Positions 1 through 9,820 of a stretch of 64,000 bases of DNA are shown here, piece after piece (the first letter of the stretch is position 1; the number at the start of each line of letters is the position of its first letter). Where the stretch lies: positions 1,674,001 through 1,738,000 of the forward strand of contig JBAJFG010000487.1 of the NCBI GenBank assembly GCA_037903475.1. Reading direction: 5' to 3'. The translations under genes and the position numbers were made by a program. This DNA is from Ancylostoma caninum. Its lineage: Eukaryota > Nematoda > Chromadorea > Rhabditida > Ancylostomatidae. The notes beneath the pieces are model-generated. The model searched no databases. It had not been told where the DNA came from and saw only the letters and a list, made by a program, of their open reading frames with translations.

Positions 1-437
1 TTTATCTGGGAACTAGTTTATACAGAAGAGATGCATGCTCTCGCCAACATGCACTTCTATTAATAACGCATTTTTGGAGTGCGGTCATAGGAGATAAGCT
101 AAGGGCTAATCCGTTACATCGAAATGAAACCCATCCGGTTTTAAACTTTACCTAGACAGGTACTACAGCGCTTGTATCGTTTTTGCCCTCCTCGCGTCCT
201 GAAAATTTTTACCACAACGCTAAGGAGGATCATGCAACAACTAGTAAGCGACGACTGGCTGGCCCAGTGGACTATTAGGCAGAGGCCCAATGGTCCCCAT
301 TCCCCCTCACCCAATGTTTCTTGTTTTGCGCTCTTGTGTACCGTTTTTTCGAACCCTAGGGTAAAAATAGCGGACACATTGTAGCACCTCATTGAATCAA
401 GCTTCAAACCAGATACACCGCCGGTCAATCACCCTGT
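1..437. other. Intergenic, no gene seen
   Basis: Short open frames occur on both strands but they overlap one another and show no splice-supported coding structure or recognisable domain. I see nothing else to annotate here. Confidence 0.5.
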
Positions 438-705
438 CATCACAGAGTACCGCCAGTCTGGCCTGCCGCGCCGCAACATCTACGCGATGCCGCGTTCAGG
501 TTGGTGCTGCGGCTGTCGGCCGTTGCCATTATTGATGTCTTGCTCACTTTTTCACCCGAGCGTTTCGAGATGGAAAAAAGACACAAGGAAAACTGAGGGA
601 AAACACCGCCTGAGAAGAAAAGCGTTCAGCTGGTCTACCGCGTCGCGTAGGTGGTGCAGCGCGGCAGACCAGCTGGACGCTGTTCTTCTCGGGTGGTGTT
701 TCCCC
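438..705. repeat. Palindromic MITE, family M1 (copy 1)
   Basis: The left part carries GCCTGCCGCGCCGCAAC and the right part its inverted counterpart (GCAGCGCGGCAGACCAGC), with a central spacer containing AGACACAAGGAAAAC. The same architecture and spacer recur at 32.7, 39.0 and 59.1 kb. The left edge (CATCACAGAGTACCGC) resembles the terminal repeat of the best copy at 39015-39273. The right edge is approximate. No coding capacity; a non-autonomous DNA element whose superfamily I cannot tell. Confidence 0.7.
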
Positions 706-1490
706 AGAAGTGATTTAGCGGCACTGTAGGCTTCATTGAGATCTGTTGAGTTATCATCTTGTACTTCGCTTTTCAGGAAAAAATGGTTCAAAATATTTTC
801 ACGTGAAGGCTGGCTCAAAAAACAAAATGGCCTCGAGAATCTTTCCTTCCATGGATTTCTAGTGCTTTAAACCAGGCCTGACTTAGCAAAACACCCAAGT
901 GACAGTTGGATACACCAAAATTAGAGCGTCCTCCCAATAAATTAGCGTTACCCTCATCAAATGAACAAAAACATTGTTGATTCAAGCGAAAATATCATGT
1001 GATTTGAGTTTGATCTCAAGGAATGAAAAATAGCGAGAAAAACAATAGAAAATACCAGCATAACCCTTCATTTTTGTGATTATCCCACCGATATTAGTGG
1101 AAAAATTGGCTTATTACTGATAATCTCTCAAGGACAACTGTCCCAGCATCACACAATAGTGAAGAGTTCAAGAGCTCCGATCAGAAGGATCCAAATTTTT
1201 TTATAAAAAAAAGGTGACATAACAAGTTAGTAAAAACGAGTAGACGACTTCCGACGGGGAAAGGTAACCGATAGTCTTATAAAGTCCAACGCCGACGGTG
1301 TTTGTTACAACGAATGAGTGGCAGCGTCGCTAAGAACAGGTTTCTTTCAATAGTTTATGGTCTTGATCGGTGCTAAGTAAACGGAAACGCAAATGTGACT
1401 CATGGGTCGCATGGTCGAGACCAAGGTTTCGTCGACCTCTTGAACTGGGATAAAAATAGCACTTCAACTTTCGACTTAGAGGCAAAATCC
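706..1490. other. Intergenic, no gene seen
   Basis: AT-rich sequence downstream of carrier gene A. No domain-bearing frame or exon chain was found. Confidence 0.45.
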
Positions 1491-1496
1491 TTTATT
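1491..1496 (-). terminator. Poly(A) signal AATAAA of carrier gene A
   Basis: AATAAA on the minus strand, about 65 bases past the stop codon of the gene ending at 1561. The surrounding 3' UTR is conserved in the paralogue (AATAAA at 9764-9769), with near-identical text between stop and signal, which supports its use. Confidence 0.7.
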
Positions 1497-1560
1497 CGGT
1501 CAGTGTAGAGGTTTTCGATAATTATTGTATTTTTCGATTTTGAGGTTGAATACTTCATCA

Positions 1561-4500
1561 CTAGACATGTTGGGCTTTCTTCTGACCTAGAATTATCTCA
1601 GCCACTCCGAAGTAGTAAACCATCTGAGTAATGGCGAACAACGGTGCTATGGTCAGACAACGGCAAAAGGCGCCTTTGAAAAACGCTTGTGGTCCTTCAG
1701 TTTGGACGATGCTGCTGAAAAAAAAAACACGTGAAACCCGTTATAGCTGTGTAGGGTGCCGCAAAATTTAAAAAATGTTGAAAATTGAAACAAAAAAACT
1801 GAGAAATTAAAAATCTGTATCCGCTCAACACATTGCGGACCGAGCACATTTTTGCATGGCGGTCTCGGGCGGCCAGAGGGTATTTTCCTGATAGTTCACC
1901 ATTGCATCACCTGACCACAAGGGAAGGTTTCATGGCTATGAACGGCATATCACGCGTGATGCACCATGTGCATCACGAGAACACACGATGGGAAAAGGGG
2001 TGACGCATCATGTGCATCACGTTGTCCACAATGCGTTAACGCTGTAGATAGAAATTGATATTTGCTTACACAAACGCATCAGCTGTGTTCCTGTAAACCA
2101 GATCATGGGCTCCTTTTCTAAGTGTTTGTATCCTAGTTTTTATCACTGAAATAAGTAAGCTGAAAATTCTGTGATTCACTGAAGTCGGATCAATTTTTCT
2201 TCCGGTATTTTATCGTAAGATGGCACTAAACAATGAAATGTAAACTGGTAATGAGTCCCCGTGAGAAATGACTGATACCACTCGTCACAAGCCCATGCCC
2301 TGTAGCCTGCTTTCTGGCAAAAAATTCAAAGGTATCCTTCCACTCCAGAATTGTTTTTTTTTTGAGGTTCCGACACGAAAAAAATCTCCACGGAATTCTG
2401 ATCGTAGTGGTTTACGTCATCCTGAGCAAAACTATCAAAAAACCAATTTTCAAGCCCAAACTTTGAGGAGCTTGTGGGCGGAGCCGCTTTTTACCATCAC
2501 GCAATCACTTGCTGGTCACACGTAAAGCATTTTACCTTGCCTCTTATCCTGTTAGGGAGATGATGACCAGGAACTCCTACAAGGAGCACGAGTTTCTCAG
2601 AAGGTGCACTACTTGGGTTGCACTATCCAGAAATCTCACTACTTGGGTTGCACTATCCAGAAATCTCACCTTAGCACCGCCCATTAGCTCTCTAAAAATT
2701 GGACTCAAAGATTAGTTCTGTGCAGTTTTGCGTGGAATCACGGATAGCATTGTGATCACCAGCTCCAGGAGATTCTTCCTATGTTAAGATCTCAAAAAAT
2801 GACATTGATCTCTCTTAATCTCAAAAGTTAAGAAATGAAATGGGACCGTGCCTTCAATGAATAAATATCACTAATTCAATTATCGGCACCCACCATCAAG
2901 TGGATTGGCAGCGACTGATGCGAACGCTCCTGCAGCCATTCCAGCACAGAATGACGTCCAGAAAACAGCGTCACCGCTACCATCTTTACTCCTTGGACCC
3001 TGAAATTACGCTTTTCTCTGTTAACCTCTACATTTACAATATATAACATACCAGACCGTCTAAGTATGCAAATAAGGGAAAATACGCCACCGAGAATATC
3101 ACGTCACGACAAAGTGTTGGTTCAAAACCTCTGCAAACAGCGTTGGAAACTAATTTCTTAAAAAAATGGAAGTGAGGAGGGAAGTTCTCTCATGAAACTA
3201 AAACTGTAAATAATAGCGGTTCTCACTTGTACAGACCGACGATTCCATGCTTCCGTAAGAGCTGCATTGACACACCGATAGCCGTCATCTTCTTCTCATT
3301 ACCCTTTTTCACTTTGTCTCCTTGAATACAAGAAAATTTGAAAAGATACCGTACATTACTACGCTGTACAGTATCCCTGAATACTACGCTGTACAGTATC
3401 CCTGAACATTGGATGGATAGTGCGCGCGGCTCCAAATGGTTACTCGCATGATGCTAAGTTCAATCTGGTTATGCCAGCAACATTGAAGAGAAATTTTTGT
3501 TGCACCACAGAAAAAAGAAAGGCCGCGACGCATCACGGGCGCGGCGCGGTAAAACTTGTAGGCACCGTCATTCTCGAGCGTCACAGATAGAGTAGCTATT
3601 ATTTGTAATTACTATGCTATAAATGTTTGGAGTAGGAATTTTAGTGAAGAAAATGACAACAGCTGTATAGGTGACATGAGAGAAGCACCGCAAATGACTT
3701 GCCGCGCCGCATCAGCGCTGCGTCGCGGCTTTCGCTCTATTGCAGTGCAATAACGATTCCGTTTTATTGTAGCTAAACCGTGCCCATCCAATTAACCCAT
3801 CCAATCAATAACAACAATTCGGCAGAGATGGTGCGTCACCTGTAATCCTTCCCTGATCCTGAAGCTGAATCTTTAGCAACTCCATAGGTGTAGTTACAAT
3901 GGTCTGAAGGGAGCCAGCAAAAGCGCCAGACAGCATCGCTCGTGGTAATGACAGCTTGCTGGAAGGAAAAGTGAAAAATGGCGAAGTAGAACGACAAAAT
4001 CACTTACTCCTGTCCAGGAACAGCCAGATGATAACGCATGAAGTCATTGGCTACCAGTTTAATGGCTTTTTCTGGTGTTATCAGTGTTATATTCACAGCG
4101 GATCCCGTGTAGAGAGCACGGATCTAGGATAAGGAAAATTCCAGCTTAAAATGTGTACACAAATACTAACTATTGTATTCCTATCCTAATGATCAAATAA
4201 CACTACTGAGATAATACAAAGTCAATAACCACTGGAAGGAAACCTTTGCAAACAACGATATTCCACCGGACCGCCATGTTCGTACAGCGCAGTCCCAACT
4301 AAAAAAAATTCGATTTGCTAGTAAAATGGTTTCCAAGTCATAAAAAATGAACATTGACAGGAAAGCCTGAGGTGAATTAGAACGAACATGGCCGATTTCC
4401 ACGACGGACAAGATGAAAAATTCAGTCCGGTAAGCAGACAGTATTACCGTAATCTCCAAGCGCGATAAATCCAAATCACCCTTTCTGAAGTCAAAATCGG

Positions 4501-5549
4501 CACTGTTTGTTTGCTTAACGCTCCACAGACCAAGATCGCTTAGTTTGTTATCTCCAGCATATTTATGCGCGAACTTAATTTCATTTTACGCCCGGAAATT
4601 ACGATAAGACCATCTGCTAAGCGGACTGAACTTTTCACTTTGTCCCCGACGGTTACCCTCCGCTCAGATTGTTATCATTGGCGGACCGTGGTCTTTACTT
4701 CCTCCTAAAGAGCCGTTTATACTAAGTAGATGCGTACTTCATTCGCGCGTCAGACACACGCATTCATTTGCAGGTTTTCTATAAAGAGCTTCAACGCAGC
4801 ATCTACATCCTGAAAAAAAAACCGCGCAGCTGCCGAGGATCTACGTCTAACGCTTTGTTTATACTTCATCGCAAGGCGATGGTGTCGCGACGACTGCGAC
4901 AGCATACCGTTAGCGATATGAATCAGGTTGTTGGTTGCAGCAGGCAAGTTCTAGTCCACAATGTCAGCGAAACAGTCGCCTGCTAGGGCCGACGCGAATT
5001 CGATGGCGCTATTTTCGAAGGGAAAAGTATAAACAAAACAAGACGCGATAGCAAACGGCGAACTCGCCTCGCGTCAACACTACCATACTATGAACATTCT
5101 CCCACACGGGGACAGCTGCCTTTGAATTGTTCCCTTGTGCGCGACAGTCGCTCCGCGATGAAGCATGAACGCAATTTAAGCTGTGTCAGTTCTGCATCTG
5201 GCCCATCTCTCTTCATATAGGCGCGCGAACGTCAAGCGCATGCACCTAGTATAAATTGTCCTTAGTACGCAGATCCATGACCACCTCGCTGGAGATAACA
5301 CTATGAGGTCAGTGGAGGCGTTGCGGAAATCGGTCAGCTTCATCCTAGTGGACTGTACTTATTAACTATTACTCACATTCCACGATACTGCAGTTCACCA
5401 TTGGGTCCAACCCGTTGGTTTTGCAAGCGAGTTTTAACGAGATCAATAGGATATACACACGTCAGTCCGACCACACCACCTGTGCCACCGTTCAGGATTC
5501 TTGCCAGACCCCTAAAATCGTCAATTTCCCGGAATGCTGAGCATTTCAT
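1561..5549 (-). CDS. Mitochondrial glutamate carrier-like protein, gene A (9 exons)
   Basis: Six-helix mitochondrial carrier (SLC25), most like the glutamate/H+ symporters SLC25A18/A22 of the inner membrane. Exons on the minus strand: 5549-5377, 4298-4244, 4123-4008, 3958-3840, 3320-3227, 3130-3052, 2999-2894, 2145-2070, 1714-1561. Every junction is phase-compatible and the product is 323 aa, the usual family length. The three carrier signatures are visible: [12 protein letters not shown] near residue 45, [11 protein letters not shown] in exon 4, and [11 protein letters not shown] across exons 7-8. Gene B at 9821-13925 is its tandem paralogue with matching exon lengths in exons 2-9 except exon 5 (94 versus 79 bp). 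The start is odd: the paralogue's ATG and the AG before it are changed here to ATT and GG, so the nearest in-frame ATG (5549) adds new N-terminal residues. It may be translated from there or be decaying at its 5' end. No internal stop or frameshift is seen. Confidence 0.88.
2390..2865. repeat. Fold-back element in intron 7 of gene A
   Basis: Left core GAGGAGCTTGTGGGCGGAGC at about 2465, and an inverted, diverged counterpart on the right running through the CAGCTCCAGGAGATTCTTCC motif near 2762. The same element sits at 10740-11215 in intron 7 of gene B and at 35677-36150. Edges are approximate because the arms have diverged. Confidence 0.6.
2611..2670. repeat. 30-bp tandem duplication
   Basis: Two adjacent 30-base units beginning ACTTGGGTTGCACTATCC, differing only at the last base. 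It lies inside the intron-7 fold-back element and is absent from the other two copies of that element, so it arose here. Confidence 0.85.
3357..3406. repeat. 25-bp tandem duplication in intron 4 of gene A
   Basis: Two adjacent identical units reading TACTACGCTGTACAGTATCC followed by CTGAA. Located in the intron between exons 4 and 5. Confidence 0.85.
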
Positions 5550-5797
5550 AACCCGCTGTTCTTTGAGAAAACTTGGAATCAGAAACGCCAACGAGTTTAA
5601 AGGCGTAGGAAAAGTGGAACAAATGTGGAACGTATGTCATTGTGAGGGAAAAACTGGGCAGTAACTTGCAATCTCCAGCATTAATGCTGCCAGTATACTG
5701 CTCGAGGAGTACAGCACCTAGCATCACCGCCGAACACGACGACTAACAGTCCTCAATCCAGGAAAAATACTGAAGTACAGACCGGAGCATAGAGGGA

Positions 5798-5962
5798 ACT
5801 CCAAACGGCTGCGTGCAAGGGGCGGGACCGCGGCGCGGCTCTCTTGGGCAGGGACACAGAGGCTCTGCATGTGTCCTAGTTTCTCTTCTTCTGCCACCAG
5901 AAGACAACCCTAGTGCCACGCCGCGACACGGTCCCGCCCCTTGCACACGGCCGTTTGGAGGG
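5798..5962. repeat. Palindromic MITE, family M2
   Basis: Arms CCAAACGGCTGCGTGCAAGG (left) and the inverted form ending GCACACGGCCGTTTGG (right), each followed inward by a GGGCGGGACCGCGG-type block. The spacer is about 75 bp. A half copy with the same arm is at 15045-15125, and related GC-rich fold-backs occur at 10455-10615 and 17721-17922. It lies in the upstream region of gene A. Confidence 0.75.
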
Positions 5963-5994
5963 GAAAAATGGAGTTGCGGGGGGAGGGACCTAAC

Positions 5995-6082
5995 AAAATT
6001 CGATAACATGACTTGTCCTACACGTTCTGACTTGCTAGCTGATATGTTCAGAACGTGTAGGACAGGTCACATTATCGATTTT
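5995..6082. repeat. Near-perfect 36-bp hairpin
   Basis: Arm 5995-6030 pairs with 6047-6082 across a 16-base loop. The core TGTCCTACACGTTCTGA is fully complementary and the outer part has a few mismatches. It could be a tiny inverted-repeat element or a miRNA-like hairpin; nothing in the sequence decides between these. Confidence 0.65.
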
Positions 6083-6457
6083 ATCGATTGCATTGTATTG
6101 TCATACTTCTTCTTAATTGGCAGTTCATGTGTTCGTGTGTGTGTGTGTGCACGAGAACCAGCCATCGAAAACGGAAAATACCTACACCATTGTGTTCAGC
6201 GCATCGAGTTATGTACGAAAATGTGGTAAATTTCGATTTTTACCTTGAATTAGAGGTGTTTCGGGCCACGCCAGTCATGTTCAGACATGTTAATGTCCGA
6301 CTGTTGTTTTCACCAAATGAGATAGGCCTGTGATTACAGAACCGTATAAAAGGAGAGAGACGGATAGGTTGCCTTTATAACGAAGAGGAGGAACGAGGCG
6401 GACGAGGAACGATGAGGATGAGGATTAGGCCTTAGTGTTGTGTTAGAGGTGGGCTGG

Positions 6458-7828
6458 GGGTGTGATAAGGATGCTCCGGCGTCCATAAGTGAGGAAACGT
6501 CTGAAGTCAAGTCCAAAGGTGTGATAAGGGTGCGCCGGCGTCGAAAAGTGGGAAAACGCCTGGAGTCGGGTCCAACGGTGTGATAAGGGAGCGCCGGCGT
6601 CCAAAAGTGGGGAAACGCCTGGAGTCGGGTCCAACGGTGTGATAAGGGTGCGCCGGCGTCCAAAAGTGGGAAAACGCCCAGAGTCGGGTCCAACGGTGTG
6701 ATAAGGGTGCGCCGGCGTCCAAAAGTGGGAAAACGCCCAGAGTCGGGTCCAACGGTGTGATAAGGGTGCGCCGGCGTCGAAAAGTGGGAAAACGCCCAGA
6801 GTCGGGTCCAACGGTGTGATAAGGGTGCGCCGGCGTCCAAAAGTGGGGAAACGCCTGCAGTCGGGTCCAACGGTGTGATAAGGGAGCGCCGGCGTCCAAA
6901 AGTGGGGAAACGCCTGGAGTCGGGTCCAACGGTGTGATAAGGGTGCGCCGGCGTCCAAAAGTGGGAAAACGCCCAGAGTCGGGTCCAACGGTGTGATAAG
7001 GGTGCGCCGGCGTCCAAAAGTGGGGAAACGCCTGGAGTCGGGTCCAACGGTGTGATAAGGGAGCGCCGGCGTCCAAAAGTGGGAAAACGCCTGGAGTCGG
7101 GTCCAACGGTGTGATAAGGGTGCGCCGGCGTCCAAAAGTGGGGAAACGCCTGGAGTCGGGTCCAACGGTGTGATAAGGGTGCGCCGGCGTCCAAAAGTGG
7201 GGAAACGCCTGGAGTCGGGTCCAACGGTGTGATAAGGGTGCGCCGGCGTCCAAAAGTGGGGAAACGCCTGGAGTCGGGTCCAACGGTGTGATAAGGGTGC
7301 GCCGGCGTCCAAAAGTGGGAAACGGGAGTCGGGTCCAACGGTGTGCGCCGGCGTCCAAAAGTGGGAAAACGCCCAGAGTCGGGTCCAACGGTGTGATAAG
7401 GGTGCGCCGGCGTCGAAAAGTGGAGAAACGCCTGGAGTAGGGTCCAACGGTGTGATAAGGGTGCGCCGGCGTCGAAAAGTGGGAAAACGCCCAGAGTCGG
7501 GTCCAACGGTGTGATAAGGGTGCGCCGGCGTCCAAAAGTGGGGAAACGCCTGCAGTCGGGTCCAACGCTGTGATAAGGGTGCGCCGGCGTCTAAAAGTGG
7601 GGAAACGCGTGGAGTTGGATCCAACGGCGTGACAAGGGTGCGTCGGCGTCCAAACGCGAGGAAACGCGTAGAGTCCAAAGGTGTGATAAGGGTGCGCCGG
7701 TTTCCGAAAGTGGGAAAACGCCTGGAGTCGGCTCCAACGGCGTGACAAGTGTGCGCCGGCGTCCAAAACGGGAGGAACCTTTGGAGGCAGGTTCCAACGG
7801 TGAGATAAGGGTGCACCGGTGTTCAGGT
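6458..7828. repeat. 59-bp minisatellite, about 23 units
   Basis: A head-to-tail array with a 59-base period, seen as a one-base shift of the pattern on each successive 60-base line. Core text is GTGTGATAAGGGTGCGCCGG. Two main unit variants alternate (AACGCCCAGAGTCGGG and AACGCCTGGAGTCGGG). The outer units are the most diverged and one unit near 7320-7350 is shortened. The minus strand has no stop in any frame across most of the array because the unit lacks stop codons, giving three overlapping open frames of about 390-460 codons. I read these as a by-product. The array sits upstream of gene A. Confidence 0.95.
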
Positions 7829-9750
7829 CCAATCCCAATTTGCACTTACTCGGTCAATTTTTACTATTTACTTCCACCGAAATGCGGCACCACAAATTGT
7901 TGGAAAGGAGCTGTCCATAGTGGGTCAATGGTTCCATGAACCGCGGTAAAGAATGCTTCTCTGTGGATAGTGTCTGTTCATCTATCTGCACTAATCTTAT
8001 CTGAGGACAATGAAAATATGCGAGCGAAGCGAGCACGAAAAGAAGCCTGAGAGTCCGGCGTTAGCCGGACGACCAGGCTGGTTAGGTCATATTAGGTAGG
8101 TCATATTGTAGCCTCCCCCCACTCCATTTCACCTGCTAGCGAGATTGCGGACTTGAAGACGTATTCTCGCGTTAGTGCGCACATATAGCTGTAAAATCAT
8201 TTAACGCCGTAAAGTTACAAAATTTGATTGCGAATCATGGCTACTGCTCCGAATCGCGTCAGGAATCATGCGCAACGCGGTCACACCGATCAATATTAGC
8301 GGTGCTTGTCTGGTGCGCACGCTCAGAGATCGAAACTTCCGAACAACTTACGAAAACTGTTTTTGGCCGGACGACATCTAATTATAACCAGAAATTAGTA
8401 GTGTTATAGCGTTAAAAAGTTGTGTCGAGTTTAGTTAATCAGTAGCGGCGACTCGCGACGATGACTGTAAATGACAATGGCTGAGAGGCGTAACATGATT
8501 AGGGTTCATGCGCTATGACCGAGCTCACCACGAGTGTAGCACACGTCAAAGAGTAAAACCAACCATTTTTCAAACCCTTTATATAGGTTCATAAGCCTTA
8601 TCAGTGTATAGCGGTAGGGGTATACACCGCTTTCCTGGATTTCTTCACCAGCAAGTAATGATGCTGCCAGAACCAGGTGCATGCGTCTGATTGTGAGCTG
8701 CGCCAGGGCTGTGACTGTTCCTATCCTTCATCACATAGACGCACGTGCGTAAAACGCACGCATCTGGTATTAATTGCCGTTAACACATGCTCCCACAGCA
8801 CAATTTCGCATTGCACGATGTATTGACACAAATTCTATACTGTACCGTTGAATTCTTTGACGGAAGGGATTTCACCGGTACGGACACACGTGTCGCACCA
8901 CCAGTGACGTGGCACTCTGACTGTCTGCGCATCCGCACGCTCCACTGTTATCGCTGCTCTCACTCATCACCCTTCCTGTTCAGACCTGTCCGAACAGGTG
9001 ATAAGGATACGAGATTTTTAGCTAGTTGCCACGTCAAAATGAGGGTGGCGGTCAAGACGCACGCCGCGACGCGACCGCGCCGCACGCGTATGCGTCTCGA
9101 GTTCAGCCTGATCCTTCAAATTCGACGCATTGAATGACATCGGTAGCCACCTCCTCACAGTTTGTTGGCTGCGGTAACATTTATATGTCAACTCAAGCTT
9201 AGAAAACTTGTCCATTTCCCCGCAGGACTGCTGTAACCTTCGATGGCTGCAGCCGCAATGCGTGCATGAATCAACCAATCACAGCTCAGCAGGGTACCTC
9301 TTGTCACGCAGCCTCAAAATGACGTTAAAGTGATGTGGGAATACACAGTACGCAAATGTTCGAGCGATGCAGTAGTCATTGAATGCTCGGTATGGACATT
9401 TTAGTGACATGTAGAAATATCAGAAATCCGAAAATTTTTGGGTCGATCCTGATCGCTGCTAGGTCTACGAAAGTGCGAAAATGTTGGATAGGCTGCCGCT
9501 ATACTTCTTCAAAAGTATAGCTGTACCAGTCGCTGAGTTCGAGGCGACACTGGATTCTTTGCATATCGATTGGCTGCCGACGACAGCTGCGTGAGCGCCA
9601 GCGACGCGGCCGCCTCAATCGATATTGAGCAGGACCCACGTTGCCGCTACAGCAGCGATTGGAACTATAGCGACAGCCATAGGTTGCACTGGTCCGAGCC
9701 AAGGTTTAGCTATCTTCGGCGGCGCTAAAAACAACGATTCTCTTTGAAAC
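7829..9750. other. Intergenic spacer between carrier genes, with a duplicated block
   Basis: No gene seen. The block at about 8560-9010 (TTTATATAGG..., then a conserved GACGTGGCACTCTGACTGTC stretch) is homologous to 14250-14600, which lies just upstream of gene B. A small perfect stem (GTCCGGC/GCCGGAC) is at 8051-8068. Confidence 0.55.
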
Positions 9751-9763
9751 GTAGTCAAAATCC

Positions 9764-9769
9764 TTTATT
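9764..9769 (-). terminator. Poly(A) signal AATAAA of carrier gene B
   Basis: AATAAA on the minus strand about 52 bases after the stop of gene B, in sequence clearly homologous to the 3' UTR of gene A. Confidence 0.7.
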
Positions 9770-9820
9770 TAGTCAGTGTAGAGGTTTTTGATAATTACTG
9801 TATTATGTTTAACTTCAGTC

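Noticed and set aside
6334..7838. Three overlapping minus-strand open frames of about 390, 457 and 443 codons
   Set aside because: They are three registers of the 59-bp minisatellite, whose unit happens to lack stop codons; no start context, splice site or domain supports translation.
8787..9137. 116-codon plus-strand frame
   Set aside because: It overlaps a duplicated non-coding block and has no family resemblance or splice support; the paralogous block at 14.3-14.6 kb does not keep the frame.
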